DNA from: Tenacibaculum sp. 190524A05c
Lineage (GTDB): Bacteria > Bacteroidota > Bacteroidia > Flavobacteriales > Flavobacteriaceae
Assembly: GCF_964036595.1 (NCBI RefSeq)
Contig: NZ_OZ038523.1
Span: forward strand, 1,206,501-1,270,500
Length of the DNA: 64,000 bases
Direction of reading: 5' to 3'
Shown: positions 43,501-58,500 of the stretch, one piece after another
Numbering within the stretch: position 1 is the first letter of the stretch
Layout: each line of letters starts with the position of its first letter
Program-made: the position numbers and the translations under genes
Notes under the pieces: generated by a model
Databases searched by the model: none
Seen by the model: only the letters and a program-made list of their open reading frames with translations
Told to the model about the DNA's origin: nothing

Positions 43501-46500
43501 CTCGGTTACTACTGGCGCAACTGTAAAGGTAATTGGTGCTAACTCAGTTATAGTGACTGGAGTTCCTAGTGTAACACATCCATTGCTTCCTGTAGCTGTT
43601 ACTGTATATGTATTCGGTGGTAAGTTCGTGAACTGATTCGTAGTGATACTTCCAACTGAATTTGGATCTGGACTAATCGTATAACTTAACGGTAATAATC
43701 CATTATCCGTAGCTGTCATCTCAATTACTCCTGAATCACTTCCATCACAATTATCATTATCAATAGCAACGGCAGTAAACACTGGATTGATAATAGGATC
43801 AATCGTAATGTCACGTGTTCTTGAACAGTTCGGTGTAACTCCAACATCATAAACATTTACTGTATATGTATCTGCTGTAGAGACTGAGAACGTAACTGTA
43901 CTTCCCACAATAGCAACTCGTGCTACAACTGTACCTGCTCCACTATCTAAAACTTCGTATTCATAACTTCCAGAACCTGAACTAATTGATAATTCAACCG
44001 TAGCATCTGGACTTACTGTACAATCTAACTTCTTCGTCTCTGTTAAACTGAACTCTAAATTCGGTAATAACGTAATCGATGGACTTGGACTTGTTCCTGG
44101 ACAACTATTACTATCAACTACCTGAACAGTATAAGTACCCGCTGGTAAGTTCGTAAATACATTTGTCGTCTGGTTACGAATCTCTGTACTTGTAGCATCT
44201 AATAAGATGTAAGTATAAATTCCTGTTCCACCAACTGCTGTTACTGTAATACTTCCACCTCCTGTTAAATCACAAGCATTATCATCTTTCGTTAACGTGA
44301 AGGTAACTGGTGTAGGATCTGCTAAAGTAACTGTATCTGTATCGATACATCCATTAGCATCTCTTACGCGTACTGTATAAGTATTTGCTGATAATCCGCT
44401 AAACACATTATTTGTTCCATAAGCAGTAATAATCGTTGTTCCTGCTGCATCTGCTAACTCATACTCATAGCTTCCCCATCCACCTGTAGCATTTACTGTG
44501 ATACTTCCATCACTTCCTCCGTTACAACTAACTGCTCCATCAACTGTAGTAAAGTCTAATACTGCTGTTGGTTGACTAATTGTTACCTCTGGTGATACTA
44601 CTGGACAGAATGGACTTGCTGTCATTGTTACATTAACATAGTATGTTCCTGCTCCTAATGTATTAACAGTCGTAGATCCTGTTACACCTGTAGCCGAGGT
44701 TTCAACTGTGTCGTCTCCTGTAGCTGGTGTACCATTAGTGTTCATTACTTGGTAATCGTATAATCCAGCATATGGACTACTTGTAGCAAAATCAAATGTG
44801 ATAGCTCCATTAGTATCTCCTAAACAAACAACATTACTATCTAAACTAATATCTAAGTTGAACGTTGGTGCTGCATTAACTTGATGACTCTCTGTTAATA
44901 CACAGCCTGTTGTTGGATTAGTAATTGTAATCGTATAAATATCCTCTGCTAAGTTTGTAAATACTCCAGTAGTGTTAGTAGCACTAAATCCTGTATTCGC
45001 TCCACTTATTGCAAAGTCTGCTGTAAGTGCACTTGTTGATGTGTACGTTACTGTAATATCTTCTCCTGTTGCACAATCAATAGCTTTATCAACAGTGACA
45101 ACTGGTGCGCTTAATGCATTAAATGCTGCAATATTAACACTTGTATTAGCCGTACATCCTTCATCATCATAAACATCAATACTTACTGTACCGCCTGAAG
45201 TGTTCGTAGTTGAGAACGTGAAGCTTGCGCTATCTTGTGTCTCTACTGCTCCAACTGCTGGTGTATATGTAAATACTGCTCTTACATAAGTTCCACTTCC
45301 TCCCGATACATTTGCTGTGTTTACTGTTACAACTGCTGCATCTGTAATGTTTGCCGTTGTACATCCAAACTCCGTTACAACAGGTGCAACTGTAAAGGCA
45401 ACTGGAGCTAACTCTGTAATAACAATGTTAGTTACATCTGTTGTACATCCATTGCTTCCTGTAGCTGTTACTGTATATGTATTTGGTGGTAAGTTCGTGA
45501 ACTGATTCGTAGTGATACTTCCAACTGAATTTGGATCTGGACTAATCGTGTAACTTAACGGTAATAATCCATTATCCGTAGCTGTCATCTCAATTACTCC
45601 TGAATCACTTCCATCACAATTATCATTGTCAATAGCAACGGCAGTAAACACTGGATTGATGATAGGATCAATCGTAATATCTCGTGTTCTTGAACAGTTC
45701 GGTGTAACTCCAACATCATAAACATTTACTGTATATGTATCTGCTGTAGAGACTGAGAACGTAACTGTACTTCCCACAATAGCAACTCGTGCTACAACTG
45801 TACCTGCTCCACTATCTAAAACTTCGTATTCATAACTTCCAGAACCTGAACTAATCGATAATTCAACCGTAGCATCTGGACTCACTGTACAATCTAACTT
45901 CTTCGTCTCTGTTAAACTGAACTCTAAATTCGGTAATAACGTAATCGATGGACTTGGACTTGTTCCTGGACAACTATTACTATCAACTACCTGAACGGTA
46001 TAAGTACCCGCTGGTAAGTTCGTAAATACATTTGTCGTCTGGTTACGAATCTCTGTACTTGTAGCATCTAATAAGATGTAAGTATAAATTCCTGTTCCAC
46101 CAACTGCTGTTACTGTAATACTTCCACCTCCTGTTAAATCACAAGCATTATCATCTTTCGTTAACGTGAAGGTAACTGGTGTAGGATCTGCTAAAGTAAC
46201 TGTATCTGTATCGATACATCCATTAGCATCTCTTACGCGTACTGTATAAGTATTTGCTGATAATCCGCTAAACACATTATTTGTTCCATAAGCAGTAATA
46301 ATCGTTGTTCCTGCTGCATCTGCTAACTCATACTCATAGCTTCCCCATCCACCTGTAGCATTTACTGTGATACTTCCATCACTTCCTCCGTTACAACTAA
46401 CTGCTCCATCAACTGTAGTAAAGTCTAATACTGCTGTTGGTTGACTAATTGTTACCTCTGGTGATACTACTGGACAGAATGGACTTGCTGTCATTGTTAC

Positions 46501-49500
46501 ATTAACATAGTATGTTCCTGCTCCTAATGTATTAACAGTCGTAGATCCTGTTACACCTGTAGCCGAGGTTTCAACTGTGTCGTCTCCTGTAGCTGGTGTA
46601 CCATTAGTGTTCATTACTTGGTAATCGTATAATCCAGCATATGGACTACTTGTAGCAAAATCAAATGTGATAGCTCCATTAGTATCTCCTAAACAAACAA
46701 CATTACTATCTAAACTAATATCTAAGTTGAACGTTGGTGCTGCATTAACTTGATGACTCTCTGTTAATACACAGCCTGTTGTTGGATTAGTAATTGTAAT
46801 CGTATAAATATCCTCTGCTAAGTTTGTAAATACTCCAGTAGTGTTAGTAGCACTAAATCCTGTATTCGCTCCACTTATTGCAAAGTCTGCTGTAAGTGCA
46901 CTTGTTGATGTGTACGTTACTGTAATATCTTCTCCTGTTGCACAATCAATAGCTTTATCAACAGTGACAACTGGTGCGCTTAATGCATTAAATGCTGCAA
47001 TATTAACACTTGTATTAGCCGTACATCCTTCATCATCATAAACATCAATACTTACTGTACCGCCTGAAGTGTTCGTAGTTGAGAACGTGAAGCTTGCGCT
47101 ATCTTGTGTCTCTACTGCTCCAACTGCTGGTGTATATGTAAATACTGCTCTTACATAAGTTCCACTTCCTCCCGATACATTTGCTGTGTTTACTGTTACA
47201 ACTGCTGCATCTGTAATGTTTGCCGTTGTACATCCAAACTCCGTTACAACAGGTGCAACTGTAAAGGCAACTGGAGCTAACTCTGTAATAACAATGTTAG
47301 TTACATCTGTTGTACATCCATTGCTTCCTGTAGCTGTTACTGTATATGTATTTGGTGGTAAGTTCGTGAACTGATTCGTAGTGATACTTCCAACTGAATT
47401 TGGATCTGGACTAATCGTGTAACTTAACGGTAATAATCCATTATCCGTAGCTGTCATCTCAATTACTCCTGAATCACTTCCATCACAATTATCATTGTCA
47501 ATAGCAACGGCAGTAAACACTGGATTGATGATAGGATCAATCGTAATATCTCGTGTTCTTGAACAGTTCGGTGTAACTCCAACATCATAAACATTTACTG
47601 TATATGTATCTGCTGTAGAGACTGAGAACGTAACTGTACTTCCCACAATAGCAACTCGTGCTACAACTGTACCTGCTCCACTATCTAAAACTTCGTATTC
47701 ATAACTTCCAGATCCTGAACTAATCGATAATTCAACCGTAGCATCTGGACTCACTGTACAATCTAACTTCTTCGTCTCTGTTAAACTGAACTCTAAATTC
47801 GGTAATAACGTAATCGATGGACTTGGACTTGTTCCTGGACAACTATTACTATCAACTACCTGAACGGTATAAGTACCCGCTGGTAAGTTCGTAAATACAT
47901 TTGTCGTCTGGTTACGAATCTCTGTACTTGTAGCATCTAATAAGATGTAAGTATAAATTCCTGTTCCACCAACTGCTGTTACTGTAATACTTCCACCTCC
48001 TGTTAAATCACAAGCATTATCATCTTTCGTTAACGTGAAGGTAACTGGTGTAGGATCTGCTAAAGTAACAGTATCTGTATCGATACATCCATTAGCATCT
48101 CTTACACGTACTGTATAAGTATTTGCTGATAATCCGCTAAATACATTATTTGTTCCATAAGCAGTAATAATCGTTGTTCCTGCTGCATCTGCTAACTCAT
48201 ATTCATAGCTTCCCCATCCACCTGTAGCGTTTACTGTAATACTTCCATCACTTCCTCCGTTACAACTAACTGCTCCATCAACTGTAGTAAAGTCTAATAC
48301 CGCTGTTGGTTGACTAATTGTTACCTCTGGTGAGACTACTGGACAGAATGGACTTGCTGTCATTGTTACATTAACATAGTATGTTCCTGCTCCTAATGTA
48401 TTAACAGTCGTAGATCCTGTTACACCTGTAGCCGAGGTTTCAACTGTGTCGTCTCCTGTAGCTGGTGTACCATTAGTGTTCATTACTTGGTAATCGTATA
48501 ATCCAGCATATGGACTACTTGTAGCAAAATCAAATGTGATAGCTCCATTAGTATCTCCTAAACAAACAACATTACTATCTAAACTAATATCTAAGTTGAA
48601 CGTTGGTGCTGCATTAACTTGATGACTCTCTGTTAATACACAGCCTGTTGTTGGATTAGTAATTGTAATCGTATAAATATCCTCTGCTAAGTTTGTAAAT
48701 ACTCCAGTAGTGTTAGTAGCACTAAATCCTGTATTCGCTCCACTTATTGCAAAGTCTGCTGTAAGTGCACTTGTTGATGTGTACGTTACTGTAATATCTT
48801 CTCCTGTTGCACAATCAATAGCTTTATCAACAGTGACAACTGGTGCGCTTAATGCATTAAATGCTGCAATATTAACACTTGTATTAGCCGTACATCCTTC
48901 ATCATCATAAACATCAATACTTACTGTACCGCCTGAAGTGTTCGTAGTTGAGAACGTGAAGCTTGCGCTATCTTGTGTCTCTACTGCTCCAACTGCTGGT
49001 GTATATGTAAATACTGCTCTTACATAAGTTCCACTTCCTCCCGATACATTTGCTGTGTTTACTGTTACAACTGCTGCATCTGTAATGTTTGCCGTTGTAC
49101 ATCCAAACTCCGTTACAACAGGTGCAACTGTAAAGGCAACTGGAGCTAACTCTGTAATAACAATGTTAGTTACATCTGTTGTACATCCATTGCTTCCTGT
49201 AGCTGTTACTGTATATGTATTTGGTGGTAAGTTCGTGAACTGATTCGTAGTGATACTTCCAACTGAATTTGGATCTGGACTAATCGTGTAACTTAACGGT
49301 AATAATCCATTATCCGTAGCTGTCATCTCAATTACTCCTGAATCACTTCCATCACAATTATCATTGTCAATAGCAACGGCAGTAAACACTGGATTGATGA
49401 TAGGATCAATCGTAATATCTCGTGTTCTTGAACAGTTCGGTGTAACTCCAACATCATAAACATTTACTGTATATGTATCTGCTGTAGAGACTGAGAACGT

Positions 49501-52500
49501 AACTGTACTTCCCACAATAGCAACTCGTGCTACAACTGTACCTGCTCCACTATCTAAAACTTCGTATTCATAACTTCCAGATCCTGAACTAATCGATAAT
49601 TCAACCGTAGCATCTGGACTCACTGTACAATCTAACTTCTTCGTCTCTGTTAAACTGAACTCTAAATTCGGTAATAACGTAATCGATGGACTTGGACTTG
49701 TTCCTGGACAACTATTACTATCAACTACCTGAACGGTATAAGTACCCGCTGGTAAGTTCGTAAATACATTTGTCGTCTGGTTACGAATCTCTGTACTTGT
49801 AGCATCTAATAAGATGTAAGTATAAATTCCTGTTCCACCAACTGCTGTTACTGTAATACTTCCACCTCCTGTTAAATCACAAGCATTATCATCTTTCGTT
49901 AACGTGAAGGTAACTGGTGTAGGATCTGCTAAAGTAACTGTATCTGTATCGATACATCCATTAGCATCTCTTACGCGTACTGTATAAGTATTTGCTGATA
50001 ATCCGCTAAACACATTATTTGTTCCATAAGCAGTAATAATCGTTGTTCCTGCTGCATCTGCTAACTCATACTCATAGCTTCCCCATCCACCTGTAGCATT
50101 TACTGTGATACTTCCATCACTTCCTCCGTTACAACTAACTGCTCCATCAACTGTAGTAAAGTCTAATACTGCTGTTGGTTGACTAATTGTTACCTCTGGT
50201 GATACTACTGGACAGAATGGACTTGCTGTCATTGTTACATTAACATAGTATGTTCCTGCTCCTAATGTATTAACAGTCGTAGATCCTGTTACACCTGTAG
50301 CCGAGGTTTCAACTGTGTCGTCTCCTGTAGCTGGTGTACCATTAGTGTTCATTACTTGGTAATCGTATAATCCAGCATATGGACTACTTGTAGCAAAATC
50401 AAATGTGATAGCTCCATTAGTATCTCCTAAACAAACAACATTACTATCTAAACTAATATCTAAGTTGAACGTTGGTGCTGCATTAACTTGATGACTCTCT
50501 GTTAATACACAGCCTGTTGTTGGATTAGTAATTGTAATCGTATAAATATCCTCTGCTAAGTTTGTAAATACTCCAGTAGTGTTAGTAGCACTAAATCCTG
50601 TATTCGCTCCACTTATTGCAAAGTCTGCTGTAAGTGCACTTGTTGATGTGTACGTTACTGTAATATCTTCTCCGGTTGCACAATCAATAGCTTTATCAAC
50701 AGTGACAACTGGTGCGCTTAATGCGTTAAATGCTGCGATGTTAACACTTGTATTAGCCGTACATCCTTCATCATCATAAACATCAATACTTACTGTACCG
50801 CCTGAAGTGTTCGTAGTTGAGAACGTGAAGCTTGCGCTATCTTGTGTCTCTACTGCTCCAACTGCTGGTGTATATGTAAATACTGCTCTTACATAAGTTC
50901 CACTTCCTCCCGATACATTCGCTGTGTTTACTGTTACAACTGCTGCATCTGTAATGTTTGCCGTTGTACATCCAAACTCGGTTACAACCGGTGCAACTGT
51001 AAAGGCAACTGGAGCTAACTCTGTAATAACAATGTTAGTTACATCTGTTGTACATCCATTGCTTCCTGTAGCTGTTACTGTATATGTATTTGGTGGTAAG
51101 TTCGTGAACTGATTCGTAGTGATACTTCCAACTGAATTTGGATCTGGACTAATCGTGTAACTTAACGGTAATAATCCATTATCCGTAGCTGTCATCTCAA
51201 TTACTCCTGAATCACTTCCATCACAATTATCATTGTCAATAGCAACGGCAGTGAAAGTAGGTGTAATTGCAGCATCTACAGTAATATCTCTTGTAACCAT
51301 ACATCCCGAAGTAACATCAGTCATTACAACAGTATATACACCTGCTGCAGTAACAGTATGATCTGTAAATGTATCAGTGACAGTAATACTTCCAGTAGTT
51401 AAAGGTGGATTACTCGGAACACCATTTATAGTATATGTAAAGTTTCCTGTTGTACCTAAATTAGCACCAGATACTACATTAATTCTAATTAATGCATTAC
51501 CAGGAACACAATTTAAGTTTTGTTGGATTGCTAAACTAAAATCTAATTCTTCATAAATCGTAACTGGAACTGTAGCACTTGTACATCCGTTAGCATCTCT
51601 TATGATAACATTATAATTACCCGGTGTTAAACCACTTTCTGTGTGTGTTACACTTGTAGTAGCTGTACTATAGGTAGTTCCTCCATCAATTGAATATTGA
51701 TATGGAGCTGTTCCTCCTATTGTTTGACCTCCATTAGTTGTATCAATCGTAATTGACTTATTAGCACCACATGTACTTGTAGTAACATCAGCAACTTCTA
51801 ACACTGGTGGTTGACTAACTGTTAAAGATGCAGGCCCTATTGTTGTTGTACATGCATTTCCATTACTATCCGTAATTGTAACATTAATTCCTGTAACATC
51901 TAAAGTGTTATTCGTTACATCAGCATACGCAAATTCAATAACATTTCCTGTAACCGTAGCATCACCAGGAGCAAAATTCGTTGAAGAAGCAACTGTATAT
52001 GTATACGGTGGTGTTCCTCCTAAAACATTATCCACACGGATTACTCCGTTTGAACTACAAGTAATATTATCTACAACAGTAAGTGTACCAGATATTGGTA
52101 AATTTTCATCAACTGTTACATCTAAACCACTAAATTGACATAAAGGTGGTCCACCACTTGTATTTGTTAATTCAATATAATAATCTCCGGCTCCTAAACC
52201 AGAAGTTGTTATTGTTAAACTTGTTTCTCCTGCATTTGAAGTAACAGCTGTTCCTGTATTTGTAACTGGATCTCTCACAAATAATGTCCAATCAAACGGA
52301 ATTGTAAGATCTCCTGAAGTATTATCTATTGTAAATTCAATTTCCGCATTATTCCCTCCATTACACTCATCACTAGTTACGGATGCTGTAATTGGGACTG
52401 ACGGAGTAAATACATCGTAAATATCTTCAATATTTTGCTTAATACAATCATCAGTTGTATCTGCAGGGGTTCCATTCAAATCAACAACATAAAAAGTATA

Positions 52501-55500
52501 TGTTTGACCCGGAATTAATCCTGTAAATGTATATGTTCTATCTTGTGTCGGAGGAGTTGGACTCACTAAATCAGGGTCTAACCAAGAACTTAATGGAAGA
52601 GTTGGGTCATTTAATACAAACTTAAATGGTCCTACACCACCAATAGCTTCTACAGTTACGCTAAATCCTCCTACACAAGTACCAGGAGTAGCAACCGGGT
52701 TAACAATTAATCCTTCTACTGTAAACGGTACTTCGTAAGCTCCTAAGCTTTCTATACATCTTACTGTAACTCCATCTGTATCTAAAATTCTAATCACAGG
52801 ATTTACAGTAGTACCTGAATTGATTCCAGTAAATGTATCAGAAGTCTGCCAAGTTACACCTCCGTCAGAACTAAATTCTAATGTATAAGGCGTTACTGTT
52901 GGATAACCTGTAAACTCAAAACCAAATAATGACTCATTACCTACGAATGGTGTACCACAGGCAGGTAAAATAGGATCTAAAGTAGCTGTTAATACTGGTG
53001 GATCAACTAATGTAACAGATTGAGAATCTGTACAGCCTAAGTCGTCCGTTATACTTACCGTATAATTACCTGCTGGTAAATTATTAAATGTATAACTAGT
53101 ACCTGTAAACCCTGTCACAGAGTCTGTAGTTGGTCCAGTTAAAGAAATATCATGAGGAGATAATCCATTTGCAATAGCTACTTCAATACTTCCTGTATCT
53201 CCATTACAAGTTGGTTGTACATCTGTTAAAGAAATTGAAACAGTAGTCACCGAATTAATTGTCACGTTTGTAATAATAAATTCACAATATCCTGCTGCTC
53301 CTGCATTATCTCTAACATATACATCATAAGTTCCTGCAGGTCTAGTTATTGGATTTGTCGCATTAAATGTTCCGTCCGCTGGAGTTCCTGCCCCTGCATT
53401 TGTTACAGAATAAACATAAGATCCATCACCACCTAAAGCAGTTACATTTATAGAACCATCGTTACAACTCGCATCCGTAACATTAGCTGTTGCAGTCAAC
53501 TCATCGTTAATTACTCTAACTAATTGAGTCGTTGTACATCCTCTACCATCAATTACGTCTATTGTATAAGAACCAGCTCCTAAACCTGTAAATGTATATG
53601 TTGAAGCTCCAGGAACTTGAGGTGCTCCACCATTTAATATATATTGATAGTCTCCATTACCAGAAGTAACGTTAACAACTATTTGTCCGTTTGTTCCATC
53701 ATAACAATTAGTCGGTGTTGCATCGAAAGCAACAGTTGTTATAGGATTAACTGTAATGTTAAATGCTGCTGATAAACATCCATTTGTATCTTGAGCTATA
53801 ATTGTATGAGCTCCCGCCGCAACATTTGTAAATGGAGTTGATTGAAATGCTCCTGCTCCATCTAATTGATATGTATAAGGACCCGTTCCTCCTGTAGCAC
53901 TTGGATCAATTGTTGCTCCTGTTGCTGGATTACAGGTAACTTCTTTTGTAATTGTAGCACTTGCAACTACTGGAGTAGCTTCTCCTATAGTTACAGAAAG
54001 TGTTCTTTCACAAGCAGCTGATGCTGCATCTGGTCTTACTCTAACATCATATGTTGCAGCCGAAAGTCCAGTAATTGTAATTGGTGAAGTTGAAGTTGAA
54101 GTGTAAGTTGCTCCTCCATCAGTACTATATTCATAGGTACCAGTGAAGTTTAAAACATTCATTGTAAACTCTCCGTCACTTCCTCCGTTACACGTAGCAT
54201 CAGTAATACTTGCAGTAATTACTTGTGCTTGGAATTCTTGATTTGCATCAATTGTTACTATTACATCTGTTGTACATGAACTTCCATAGTCAACTGTAAT
54301 TGTACTATTTCCTACTGGTAAATTGTTAAATACATTCGAAGTCTGTGTACTTGCTCCTAATGTATAGGTATAACTTGGATCTGTAGGGGTAATTGTAGCA
54401 TTACCTGTTCCATCACAATTATATGAAACACTATACGTAAATGTAGGTTCCGTTGGTAATGGATCAATAACAATGTTTGGTAAACTAATCTCACATCCAT
54501 TGTCATCTCTTACAGTTAAAACGTAAGTTCCCTCAGTTAAATTATTGTAAACTAAATCTGTAGAGTAAACTCCATTTACTCCATATGTATATGGTGCTGT
54601 TCCTCCCGTAGCGGCTACAAAAGTAATTTGACCATTTTGTAAACATGTATATGTCTGTGTTAAACTTGCACTACTCGTTATTGGATTTGGTGTAGTAATC
54701 GTAACACTTGTTGTAGTAGATGTACATCCGTTTGCATCTGTAACTACAAAATCATAATCTCCATCTGCTAATCCTGTATACGTACGAACAACATCACTTG
54801 AAGTTACTGTTGGAATTGCTGTTCCGGTACTTGTAACCGTTACTGTATAGTCCGCAACTCCATCTGAAATATTAATACTGATTGATCCTGTATCTCCTGA
54901 ACAACTAGGCTGAGTTGGTGTAGCTGCAACACTTGGACTTGTAATCGAACCAACTGTAATTGTTTCTGTGTATGTACAATTTAATCCATCGCGAACCGTA
55001 ACATCATAATCTCCTGCAGTAGCAATAGTAAAGGTATTTCCTGCTACAAATGATGCAGCATTTCCTGTAGGTACAACCGAATATTGGTAACTACCATCTC
55101 CTCCACTTGCCGTTATAGTTACACTTCCATCATTACAAGTAACTGGGGTACTCGCAACTGTAGCTGTTAATTGTAAATTAATTACTTCTGATGAAGATAC
55201 TGACACACATCCAAATCCATCTCTAACTAAAACTGTATACGTAGCTGGTGCTAAACCAGTGAATGTATATGTTGTAGCTGTAACTGGACTAGGTACTTGC
55301 CATGTAGCTCCATTATCAATACTGAAATTATAATCACTTCCTGATCCACCTGATGCCGTAACAACTATTTGACCATTTGTCCCATCATAACATGCTGTTG
55401 GTGTAGCTGTATGTGTTGGGTTCGTAGAAGGATTTACTGTAATATTAAATGCTGCTGATAAACATCCATTTGTATCTTGAGCTATAATCGTGTGAGCTCC

Positions 55501-58500
55501 TGCAGCTACATCTGTAAATGGACCTGATTGGAATGCTCCTGCTCCATCTAATTGATATGTATATGGACCGTTTCCTCCTGTAGCACTTGGATCAATTGTT
55601 GCTCCTGTTGCTGGATTACAGGTAACTTCTTTTGTAATTGTAGCACTCGCTACAACAACTGTTGGCTCTCCAACTGTTACTGATCCTAATGAAATATCAC
55701 ATGTATTACTATTAATAGTAGTACGGATACGAACATCATAACTCGCTGCTGATAATCCTGTAGCAACTACTGGACTTGTAGTATTTCCAGTTACCCAAGT
55801 AGTTCCGCCATCAATACTATAATCGAATGAAGTTCCAAAATTACTCGCTGTAATTGAAATACTTCCGTCGCTTCCTCCGTTACACGTAGCATCTGAATCT
55901 AATGCTGCTGAGCCTAATAATTCTTGATTTGCATCAATTGTTACAATTACATCTGTTGTACATGAACTTCCATAGTCAACTGTAATTGTACTATTTCCTA
56001 CTGGTAAATTGTTAAATACATTCGAAGTCTGTGTACTTGCTCCTAATGTATAGGTATAACTTGGATCTGTAGGGGTAATTGTAGCATTACCTGTTCCATC
56101 ACAATTATATGAAACACTATACGTAAATGTAGGTTCCGTTGGTAATGGATCAATAACAATGTTTGGTAAACTAATCTCACATCCATTGTCATCTCTTACA
56201 GTTAAAACGTAAGTCCCCTCAGTTAAATTATTGTAAACTAAATCTGTAGAGTAAACTCCATTTACTCCATATGTATATGGTGCTGTTCCTCCTGTAGCAG
56301 CTACAAAAGTAATTTGACCATTTTGTAAACATGTATATGTCTGTGTTAAACTTGCACTACTCGTTATTGGATTTGGTGTAGTAATAGTAACACTTGTTGT
56401 AGTTGATGTACATCCGTTTGCATCTGTAACTACAAAATCATAATCTCCATCTGCTAATCCTGTATACGTACGAACAACATCACTTGAAGTTACTGTCGGA
56501 ATCGCTGTTCCTGTACTTGTAACTGTTACTGTATAGTCCGCAACTCCATCTGAAATATTAATACTGATTGATCCTGTATCTCCTGAACAACTAGGCTGAG
56601 TTGGTGTAGCTGCAACACTTGGACTTGTAATCGAACCAACTGTAATTGTTTCTGTGTATGTACAATTTAATCCATCGCGAACCGTAACATCATAATCTCC
56701 TGCAGTAGCAATAGTAAAGGTATTTCCTGCTACAAATGATGCAGCATTTCCTGTAGGTACAACCGAATATTGGTAACTACCATCTCCTCCACTTGCCGTT
56801 ATAGTTACACTTCCATCATTACAAGTAACTGGGGTACTCGCAACTGTAGCTGTTAATTGTAAATTAATTACTTCTGATGAAGATACTGACACACATCCAA
56901 ATCCATCTCTAACTAAAACTGTATACGTAGCTGGTGCTAAACCAGTGAATGTATATGTTGTAGCTGTAACTGGACTAGGTACTTGCCATGTAGCTCCATT
57001 ATCAATACTGAAATTATAATCACTTCCTGATCCACCTGATGCCGTAACAACTATTTGACCATTTGTCCCATCATAACATGCTGTTGGTGTAGCTGTATGT
57101 GTTGGGTTGGTAGAAGGATTTACTGTAATATTAAATGCTGCTGATAAACATCCATTTGTATCTTGAGCTATAATCGTGTGAGCTCCTGCAGCTACATCTG
57201 TAAATGGACCTGATTGGAATGCTCCTGCTCCATCTAATTGATATGTATATGGACCGTTTCCTCCTGTAGCACTTGGATCAATTGTTGCTCCTGTTGCTGG
57301 ATTACAGGTAACTTCTTTTGTAATTGTAGCACTCGCTACAACAACTGTTGGCTCTCCAACTGTTACTGATCCTAATGAAATATCACATGTATTACTATTA
57401 ATAGTAGTACGGATACGAACATCATAACTCGCCGCTGATAATCCTGTAGCAACTACTGGACTTGTAGTGTTTCCTGTTACCCAAGTAGTTCCGCCATCAA
57501 TACTATAATCGAATGAAGTTCCAAAATTACTCGCTGTAATTGAAATACTTCCGTCGCTTCCTCCGTTACACGTAGCATCTGAATCTAATGCTGCTGAGCC
57601 TAATAATTCTTGATTTGCATCAATTGTTACAATTACATCTGTTGTACATGAACTTCCATAGTCAACTGTAATTGTACTATTTCCTACTGGTAAATTGTTA
57701 AATACATTTGAAGTCTGTGTACTTGCTCCTAATGTATAGGTATAACTTGGATCTGTAGGGGTAATTGTAGCATTACCTGTTCCATCACAATTATATGAAA
57801 CACTATACGTAAATGTAGGTTCCGTTGGTAATGGATCAATAACAATGTTTGGTAAACTAATCTCACATCCATTGTCATCTCTTACAGTTAAAACGTAAGT
57901 TCCCTCAGTTAAATTATTGTAAACTAAATCTGTAGAGTAAACTCCATTTACTCCATATGTATATGGTGCTGTTCCTCCTGTAGCGGCTACAAAAGTAATT
58001 TGACCATTTTGTAAACATGTATATGTCTGTGTTAAACTCGCACTACTTGTTATTGGATTTGGTGTAGTAATCGTAACACTTGTTGTAGTAGATGTACATC
58101 CGTTTGCATCTGTAACTACAAAATCATAATCTCCATCTGCTAATCCTGTATACGTACGAACAACATCACTTGAAGTTACTGTTGGAATCGCTGTTCCTGT
58201 ACTCGTAACTGTTACTGTATAATCTGCAACTCCGTCTGAGATATTAATACTAATTGATCCAGTATCTCCTGAACAACTAGGCTGAGTTGGCGTAGCTGCA
58301 ACACTTGGACTTGTAATCGAACCAACTGTAATTGTTTCTGTGTATGTACAATTTAATCCATCGCGAACCGTAACATCATAATCTCCTGCAGTAGCAATAG
58401 TAAAAGTATTTCCTGCTACAAATGATGCAGCATTTCCTGTAGGTACAACCGAATATTGGTAACTACCATCTCCTCCACTTGCTGTTACAGTCACACTTCC

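Noticed and set aside
44972..51112. Identical plus-strand ORFs of 66 and 62 codons repeated every 1,869 bp
   Set aside because: They are antisense shadows of the adhesin repeats. Their conservation follows from the repeat DNA itself, and they have no promoters or ribosome sites.
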